A stretch of DNA of 27,066 nucleotides from Hamiltosporidium magnivora (Eukaryota; Microsporidia; Dubosqiidae), in assembly GCA_004325065.1 (NCBI GenBank), contig PITI01000055.1:1-27066 (forward strand), written 5' to 3'. Made by a program: the position numbers and the translations under genes. Below are positions 19,747 through 27,066 of the stretch, piece by piece (position 1 is the first letter of the stretch; each line of letters starts with the position of its first letter). The notes under the pieces were generated by a model. That model had not been told where the DNA came from. It made no database searches and saw only the letters and a list, made by a program, of their open reading frames with translations.

Positions 19747-21475
19747 ACTAAAAATTTAAATTAATTAAATTAAAAAAATATAATTAGTTTCTTATCATTT
19801 TAAAATTAAAAAATAGATATATCGTAAAAAAAATATTAGAAGAATTGTATTAAAGTTTTATGAATTTTAATTATACGGTTTTTAGCAACAATCTGTAGCT
19901 GCTATATACAAAGTAGTTCTAATCTAGATTCTTATTGAATTTCTTACATTCTAATAGATTATATCTATTATGGTTTACTTTTTAAATAACTGCTTAATAT
20001 TTCAATTTCAAGTCCTTAGTATTATTCTACGCTTCATACTGTTATTTTTTTATAGTTTTCCATATTGACAAATGCGTTAGACTAAAAACCTAACCAATTA
20101 GAAGAAAAATGGCGCGAAGGCTTAGTTATAAACGGCGAAGCTTTAATTTACTCGTGTATTGTGTTACATCAGAAGAAAAGAACAAAGCTTAGGTCAAATA
20201 GAAAGAAAAAATCCAATAAATATGACACTATGAGTCACATAAAAGTATTTATTGAATTCAAGAGATTCATTAAATTAAAATTCTTAAGTTAAACAGATTT
20301 CAAAGCTTTAAACAGCAAAAATGCGATGAAATCGCCTTAAAATGTCTGATAAGAAAAGATATATTGATAAATTGATACAAATTTCTATTACGTTACTTAT
20401 CTATAAATCACTGATTATAATTATTCGAAAGCCTATAGTTAAATGAGCTTTTCATATTTTAAGTTTTTTAAAGTAGATTACATATCTAGGGATAGATGTA
20501 AAATTTTTTGTTAAACTTTAAATATGTAGATTTCGTAGAATTTCTCTTAGAATCAAAATAAGAAATTTCGAAATTTAAATGTAGCAAATTGATTTATATA
20601 AAAATATAGAAAAAGAAATTTATGAAGCGAAACACTTATTCGTTAAAATTTAAATTTATTTGGTCAGAAATCTTCAAACTTTTGTTATTTTCGCTTATCA
20701 TTTCATAATTTCAATTATTCTATTACACTTTCGTTGATATAAAATGCGCCTTTTTTGCCAGTATTCAATATAAAATATTATTTTTGTCCAAAAAAACTTG
20801 CTTTCGGATACCCAATTAAAAAAACTAGAATTCTATTTACAACCATAATTGCAAATCGAATTATAATTTATAATATTTAATTCAAACTATATTCCTCTGT
20901 TTTAGTTTAATTTACTCCGAAAAAGGATTTTATAAAGGTGGGAATATGAAGAAATAAAACTTTTTTTGATAAAAGTAATATTGAAAAAATTTAAAAAAAA
21001 TTTGAGAACTCAAATAATAAAATATAAAATACATTCGTGAATTAAAGCTGCAAAAACATGACTAAGATTCAAGAAGAACTATATTTGAGATAAGTACTTT
21101 CAAATAATAAATTAGATTTGAAAAAAATAAATTTCTTATAAATGTAGGTTCTTTGGAATTCAAAGATATTTTTAAATTTTAATATGTATAAGATTTCCAT
21201 CCGCTTATAAGGATTTCCTTGATGTTTTTTGAATATTTATGAAATCCTTAGAAATCCGAAGCAGAATCATTTTGGTCAAAAACATATTTAATTGATAAAA
21301 ATATGCGCATTTTTTTTGTTTTTATTTGAAATTTCTAGTAATTAACATACGGGGTTTAACTTTGGACTTGAATTCTTGATTTTAATTATAAAAATTATTA
21401 CAATTGATTAATTTATTATCTATTGATTAAATCGTGAATTAATTTAAAAGATCAATAAAAGATATATTAAATTTA
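19747..21475. other. Divergent spacer between the leucine-rich-repeat gene and the secreted-protein gene
   Basis: About 1.7 kb that must hold the promoters of two divergently transcribed genes. It includes one frame without an early ATG, open from 20086 to 20289 (68 codons), that begins with a polar Leu-Glu-Glu-Lys-Trp-Arg stretch and is slightly richer in G and C. It may be a worn gene fragment. Otherwise the DNA is A/T-rich and closed in all frames. Confidence 0.45.
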
Positions 21476-21478
21476 CCC
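21476..21478 (+). promoter_or_regulatory. CCC start signal of the secreted-protein gene
   Basis: CCC ends two bases before the ATG at 21481 in the context taccctt, supporting the start that gives the protein its signal peptide. Confidence 0.55.
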
Positions 21479-21480
21479 TT

Positions 21481-23250
21481 ATGAAACTCGCCGTATTTTT
21501 TCTTAAAATTAGATTACTTGTGTTTCTTTTTTCTTCCGGTGGCTATCATAGAAGTTCAATATCTGTTCAGGGCGCAGTATCCCACCAACATCAATACTTA
21601 CCACAAATATACATTCCAACATCTACACCGCCTTATTTAGAATATGTTGTCTCCGAGGATTATTCCATGGACCCACAAGTATTTTACCCGTATTTGTACG
21701 TTCGCTACCCAACTATGAGTAACTTAGGCACCTTCTATGTACCAAGTCTCGCGGATTGTAATTCTGAACCATTTAGCTGTAATCGGATGTTTCCAGAGTC
21801 GAATAATGGCCTATGTCCAAATACATTTGTTACAAACCAAACATCTAGAGACTATTCTAATCCAATATATCAAACAAGTTTTAGGATTAACAAAGAAACT
21901 ATAAACCCATCTGGTTTTATTCCACATATTGGAGAGGAATCGATTGACCAGGATAATATTAGGTCTTATGTGCATAGCAATAGCTATCTCAACCCGATTG
22001 CACGAGAAAGAAATCATCAGCCGAATATTTGTTTAAATCATCATATCTACATGATTCTAAATAGAGATAATGAATGTTTCATAGAAACAAATCAATATGG
22101 AATATTTGAAATCTTGAATTCTTTGGTTAGAAAACGAAATATTCTCAAACTTGAATATTTCCATCCTTTGGTAAAATATCATTATAAAATTACTCTAAAA
22201 AATATTTTTGGATACAAAAATGAAATCGAAGATATATGTGATACCATAAAAATGCATGTAGAAAGACTCTCAAGTAGTGGTAATTATGGAATTGGTTTTT
22301 CGTATAATTTGTTTAAACATTTCAGATACTTTGTACTATCAATTTTCTATTCAAACGACTTGTCCATAGTATATTTAAAACCAATATATTTATTAATTAC
22401 GATTTGGATTGAAGGCGTAATTCAAAAGGATATATCTCTTGCAAAAAATCTTTTTTATATTTCATGGTCTCTGAAAGTAATGAAAGCAACGATGGAATAT
22501 AATTATGAGTGCCTAAAGCCATTTATGCATAAAGATGTTGAAACGGACGAACATGGGGCATTTTCCTCTCTATTTTGCATTGATAATGATGGAATTCATA
22601 AATTTTCTCGCCTCGTAGTAGACATAGGTAAAAATATTTTTGAAATACTTGATAAAAAAATTATATGTAAAATTTTTGAAACCACTGCTGACATGATAGT
22701 TTGGCCCTCTCACAGTGATAGCATTTTTTCAACCCGATATACACCGTCGGGAATGCCTGGTATATTATTTGATGTTTTCTTATTCTTATCCGAAGAAAAC
22801 CTGAATGTTTTAAACTCAATGATTTGCGACTACAAAGAAATGAAACAGAATTCAGAAAATATAGACTTAGAATTTAAATTGTATATGAAGAATCGATTGA
22901 ATTTCAAAAATTATTCTACCAATGGAAAAGTGAGAAATATTTATTACAATTTAGCGTGTATCTATGAAGAAATATTCTTACACAAATTCTTCTTTTACAA
23001 TTGTGTCAAAAAATCAAATTTTTCAAATTTAGATCTTTGGATACACACAAACATATTGAATTTGAAACAAAAAATTGCTAATAATATAGTACCTAATTAC
23101 GATGATTACATAAGGTTTTTAGAAACTTGCAATCTTTTCTTGCATTATATATCTAAAGTTGTTCTAAACACAGGTCTTACTCCTAAAAGATATGCAGATA
23201 TAATATCAAAAAAAATCATTAGTAGTTTAGAAGTAAATCATTTCCAATAA
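21481..23250 (+). CDS. Secreted protein of an unknown paralogous family (member A)
   Basis: A 589-residue protein that I do not recognise. Residues 1 to about 20 form a signal peptide (basic start, hydrophobic core around LLVFLFSSGG), so it should enter the secretory pathway. Residues about 27-185 are Tyr/Pro/Ser/Asn-rich with a few cysteines and are probably extended. From about residue 190 the protein looks folded and mainly helical. From residue 281 to the end it aligns without large gaps to the minus-strand gene at the right edge of the window; shared blocks include YNYECLKPF (340-348), LFDVF with a following LSxEN, ICDY, and a final HFQ. The AATAAA overlaps the stop codon. Codons in the first 550 bases are less A/T-biased than those further on. 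Secretion and duplication suggest a parasite surface or host-directed protein; this is inference. Confidence 0.9.
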   Translation: MKLAVFFLKIRLLVFLFSSGGYHRSSISVQGAVSHQHQYLPQIYIPTSTPPYLEYVVSEDYSMDPQVFYPYLYVRYPTMSNLGTFYVPSLADCNSEPFSCNRMFPESNNGLCPNTFVTNQTSRDYSNPIYQTSFRINKETINPSGFIPHIGEESIDQDNIRSYVHSNSYLNPIARERNHQPNICLNHHIYMILNRDNECFIETNQYGIFEILNSLVRKRNILKLEYFHPLVKYHYKITLKNIFGYKNEIEDICDTIKMHVERLSSSGNYGIGFSYNLFKHFRYFVLSIFYSNDLSIVYLKPIYLLITIWIEGVIQKDISLAKNLFYISWSLKVMKATMEYNYECLKPFMHKDVETDEHGAFSSLFCIDNDGIHKFSRLVVDIGKNIFEILDKKIICKIFETTADMIVWPSHSDSIFSTRYTPSGMPGILFDVFLFLSEENLNVLNSMICDYKEMKQNSENIDLEFKLYMKNRLNFKNYSTNGKVRNIYYNLACIYEEIFLHKFFFYNCVKKSNFSNLDLWIHTNILNLKQKIANNIVPNYDDYIRFLETCNLFLHYISKVVLNTGLTPKRYADIISKKIISSLEVNHFQ

Positions 23251-23251
23251 A
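23246..23251 (+). terminator. AATAAA overlapping the stop codon of member A
   Basis: The signal starts two bases before the TAA at 23248-23250 and includes it. The same arrangement is present in the paralogue at the right edge. Confidence 0.5.
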
Positions 23252-26140
23252 AGGTATTTTAAAGAAATTATAGTTGTTATTTTGTTCAAATTTTTCTTTA
23301 AACATCCACAATGTTTAGAGTTTCTTTATTTCATTCAATGCTTAAATATATTATATGTAAGTCTTAAATGCATATTAACGAAGTATTTAAAATATTTAAA
23401 AAGTTTATTAATTTGCTAGGCATCCAATGTTTACTCAATCGAGGCATTATAAGCTTTTTTAATTAAAAATATGAAATCAGCCTAGCAATAAACTATATTT
23501 TCTAAATTCAAAATAAAAAGAATCAATATTTTATTGCTAAATAAAGTTTTAATACTTTGAAAGTCAGAACACAAAGTCTAAAATTTATGATTTGATTATA
23601 TATAATTCTAAAACATAACTAACTTAAAATAAAAATCATTTGAGAAGTAAATACTAATATTTGAAATAGATTAAAAGTTCATTATGTCTTTAATGTTTAA
23701 TTTTTAAGTTAAAAAAATATTTTGATGAGTTTTCTAAAGAGAATGATTGTTCATAATATAAATTATCGTTTGTATTTATATAAAATTTAATTTGAAAAAG
23801 TTCTATATAATTGCTTCATTTATAACTGTAACTTTTATAATCAAAACACATTGCTAGTTTCTTCTGAAAAGATGAGATAAATATATTATTTAAAAATTAA
23901 AAAAATTAATATTCACTATACTAACTTTGTAAATATATAATGTTTGTTGTTTATAATGAGCATATATACATGTTTGGAAATTGCAATAGTCGTAGATAAA
24001 AAACAAATCAAAGTAGATTAATATAGCCTCCAAATTTGTGATGAAAGTCAAATATAATGAACTCATACTGAAACGAATGGCATTAATACATTACATATAG
24101 ATTCTTAAATATTTAATAAAAGAATGAAATTCAGAATGGTTGAATATGTTTTAGTATAAAATATTATGATGTTTGATGCAATATTTTAACTAAATAAATA
24201 ACCGAATGATAAGTTTATTTATAAAAGTGTGAGATGAATAAACCATAATACCTAGGATAGGTATCCTAAAGCTAGATTTAAAGTACTTGTATATATTACC
24301 AGATTTGAATATCACTCAAATCACTAATATTTGCAAAATAAAGCTTACTTCTTAATTAGAATCATAATATAGAGAAACGTATCTCAAGGGACGTACTTGC
24401 TGTATTATAAAATTTCAAATTTTTTAATAACTGTTTATATCTTTAAAAATATAAAATTTTGTGCATTTTATTAAATAAACCACCGGATAAAAATGTTTTA
24501 AGCCCCCTTGTATGCATCGACTTTTACATCTTTAACCGCCATATTTTCTTCTTTCTAATTTGTTCTATATTTATGTTAATTGTTGTTTCTTTTTCTATAA
24601 TATGATGTATTTATTTTTTGTTTTAAAATATTTAAAATAATCTTACTGATTAATCACTTGTTTTTAATAGTGTGTTAGTTTCTATACATTTCAAATCTCT
24701 TTATAAAACATTTTGACGTTCTTTCCCTACCCTCTTCTGATTTTTAGTCCTACTCAAGTCCTCTTCTTCGAACAACGGAGAAAATTTCAACAGTCTTCTT
24801 TGGCTTTCGATTTACAATTAATCTTTAATAATATATTATTTTGAATTATAATTTCCCCTACAAACGAACATAAACATATTTTTGGCGTAGCACATACACT
24901 TAATAATATGAATCTCCCCTTAAAAATATCAATTTAGACAATAAAAATAGACTAAAACAAAAGTGAATAACCATAAAATAACTTAGGATTCCAATAGAGG
25001 ACAATATGCCAATCTATTTTGTTAAATCTATGTTGCTTTCGTAGACTTATGTAGTGCGACTTATTAAAAATGTTTGGATCGTTGAATATAATTTAGAATA
25101 TATAGTTTATCTTTTTTTAAAATAATTTATGGTCTTTTTATAAAAGTAGGCCATGGAGTAAATTTTTATCATGTCCTTATTAAGTTCTAAGTTTACTATA
25201 TAACGGCTCTTCTAATACACCATCGATACTTCATAAAAGACCAAATTCAAAACTTTTCATTTAATAGGTATTTGCAACTCATTCTTTGCGTGAGAAAAGT
25301 TATCCATTGTTGTTTCTTATCTTTGCCAAGTGTGAGATATAAGTTTGAGATCCATCTTGGGCTCATAGAAACCTGCAGAATTCTCACCTGTTACACACTT
25401 CCATACCGAATAGACTTCATACAAGACATATATCGGCTGCTTATACAAATTCTTTCTATATATAAAGGCCATATTGACAGATATCTTCTTATCGAGTCTT
25501 CTTTTCATTTTATAGGATAATTTTTTTGTATCGTTGAAGCGCTAAGTTTTCTTACTCGAGTGAATGATTCTTGTCTTTTATAGTCATATATGGTAATAAA
25601 CTTTAATTGCACGCGTTATCAACAATTATATTGTATAGAAAACTACAAAATATATCTGTAGACAATGTTTCCCTATTTTTAGACTTTTAATCGCATCATT
25701 TCATCAGATAAACCGAAAATATAGTTATATTTTCAGCCCACTAAAAAATTGTTATACATATACAGCAAACTCATTTAATCATTGCCGATTAAAGAATCAT
25801 AATTAATTATCCATTTTCAATGAACAATTTCAACCGGATATTTAGATATTTTAAAATCTTCGAAAAAAAATATCAAAAATAAATTTGATTTTATGAAACA
25901 AATCTGTGCAATATAAACTAGTTATATATTCGAAAAACAACATTTTTGAAACCATTTTATAATTTTTTAATCTAATAAAATATATTTATATGAGAAAATA
26001 ATCACCAATAAGGTAAAAAAGAAAAATTGATCTTGGAATTATAATCAAATTAATTACACAAAAGGATCAATATATTATGTTTTTATTTAAAAAGAATTCA
26101 TAAGTAAAATTTAAAAAGACCTCTGAATTAAAGAATACTT
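23252..26140. other. Convergent spacer between the two paralogues
   Basis: Nearly 2.9 kb with no gene I can support. Overlapping open frames of 63-82 codons on both strands at about 25272-25541 lie in a segment with slightly more G and C and could be a gene scrap, but they have no CCC signal and no resemblance to the flanking paralogues. A nested short inverted repeat (atacct / aggtat) sits near 24250. I saw no third copy of the paralogous family in this spacer. Confidence 0.45.
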
Positions 26141-26146
26141 TTTATT
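26141..26146 (-). terminator. AATAAA overlapping the stop codon of member B
   Basis: Read on the minus strand, AATAAA includes the TAA stop (complement of 26142-26144), exactly as in member A. Confidence 0.5.
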
Positions 26147-27066
26147 GAAAATGCTTTACTATTAAACATCGAATAATTTTCTGAACTAATATATCTTCAA
26201 ATTTTCTTGGTGTAATACTTGGATTTAAAATAACTTTGCAAACATAATGTAGAAAAAGATTACTTGTCTTTAAAAAAAATAGAATATCAAAGTATTTTGG
26301 TATTAATTTTTTGCAAATTACAAACCTATAACGTGCCATATTTTCACGAAACCATACTTTGAAATTTATTGAGAAGGGATTTTGAATGAAATCGCAAGAA
26401 CTTTCACCAAGAAAAACTCTTTCATAAATTGATACAAGATTATAATAAAGTTTTCTACAATTTTCATTCTTCAAATAACTTTCTTCATTTAACGTTTTTT
26501 TTATATAAGATATAAACTTTAAATCTTTGTTTTCCAGCGATTCTTTCAAAACTTCATAATCACATATGATAGAATGTAAAAATTCGAAATTTTCTTTCGA
26601 TAACAATATAAAAACATCGAATAGTATAACAGGAATTTCTAAAGAAGTATTTTTAGTAAAAACATTGTCACAATTGGTTGATAGAAATCCAGCACCAGAA
26701 ACATACTTTAATACTTTCTGATAGGTTTCTTCGCCAAGCATTGTAAAAATATCACCAAGAAACTCAATTATGAGATTAAAATGATTGTACATTAAACATT
26801 TGTTGCAACAAAAATGATATGAAAATCCAACTTGCATGCTTTCTCTCAATTTTTTATCGAAAAAAGGTTTTAAACACTCATAATTATACTTCATTATTGC
26901 TTTTGTAACATTTAAAATCAACGAAATATTAAAAAGATGCTTTGCTAGAGTAAGTTCTTTCTGAATGGTGTCTTCAATCCATAGCGGAAAGAGTAAAAAC
27001 AGGGGTTTACAATATATCATTGGACGATTCCTTGCATGAAATATAAACGGAGCTTTAAGTCGAAAT
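26142..27066 (-). CDS. Unknown paralogous family (member B), 5' end outside the window
   Basis: The minus-strand frame is open from the right edge to the stop, giving at least 307 residues. It aligns end to end with residues 281-589 of the secreted member A, sharing the FR pair at the edge, YNYECLKPF, ILFDVF, ICDY, LFLHY with KVxLN, and the closing HFQ. The ATG at 27018-27020 is not the real start: the 15 codons upstream of it are open and align with member A (FR...IYCKPL against FR...VYLKPI), and no CCC lies at the expected distance. The full gene probably has about 280 further residues, possibly including a signal peptide, beyond the window. No function is known. Mostly helical, with no catalytic motif that I recognise. 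Confidence 0.88.
   Translation of the reverse strand, partial: FRLKAPFIFHARNRPMIYCKPLFLLFPLWIEDTIQKELTLAKHLFNISLILNVTKAIMKYNYECLKPFFDKKLRESMQVGFSYHFCCNKCLMYNHFNLIIEFLGDIFTMLGEETYQKVLKYVSGAGFLSTNCDNVFTKNTSLEIPVILFDVFILLSKENFEFLHSIICDYEVLKESLENKDLKFISYIKKTLNEESYLKNENCRKLYYNLVSIYERVFLGESSCDFIQNPFSINFKVWFRENMARYRFVICKKLIPKYFDILFFLKTSNLFLHYVCKVILNPSITPRKFEDILVQKIIRCLIVKHFQ

Overview
The window looks like a piece of a microsporidian nuclear genome. The DNA is very AT-rich, the genes are intronless with short untranslated leaders, and a run of three or four C lies upstream of the ATG of every well-supported gene whose start is in the window. That pattern is the known microsporidian CCC/GGG-like start signal. 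The gene content also fits: a minimal thioredoxin, an FCP1-type phosphatase, a leucine-rich-repeat protein and a paralogous secreted family. The wide spacing and retroelement remains suggest a lineage with a larger, less compact genome than Encephalitozoon. The lineage is inferred from these features, not proven.

Layout. Positions 1-170 hold a GC-richer scrap without a readable gene. From 257 to 6276 there are four intact plus-strand genes: a thioredoxin (257-586), an SDT1/PHM8-type HAD nucleotidase (1035-1706), a membrane-anchored alpha/beta hydrolase of the YheT/ABHD1-3 group carrying a low-complexity insert (2538-4013), and an FCP1-like RNA polymerase II CTD phosphatase with a BRCT domain (5149-6276). 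The spacers between them are AT-rich and contain short direct repeats.

From 6277 to 17316 there is about 11 kb without an intact gene. Its left part is a decayed non-LTR retrotransposon on the plus strand, closest in pattern to the R4/Dong group of R2-like elements. Reverse-transcriptase blocks appear in the right order through many stops and frameshifts: the FRPITC-like block near 8011, the LF..L.LS..L.E-like block near 8403, the [FY]xDDLKL catalytic block at 8498-8521, and the HHPRAD-like block near 8932. A GC-richer island follows at 9296-9520. The rest is mostly featureless AT-rich sequence with isolated short open frames.

From 17317 to the end there are three lineage-specific genes: an 807-residue leucine-rich-repeat protein on the minus strand, a 589-residue protein with a signal peptide (21481-23250, plus), and a minus-strand paralogue of its C-terminal half that runs off the right edge (26142-27066). 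The two paralogues face tail to tail, and in both the AATAAA signal overlaps the stop codon.

The four left-hand genes are housekeeping in character (redox, nucleotide clean-up, lipid hydrolysis, transcription control) and show no operon-like link. The right end looks like a fast-evolving accessory region. The secreted family and the leucine-rich-repeat protein are the best candidates for undescribed host-interaction functions.
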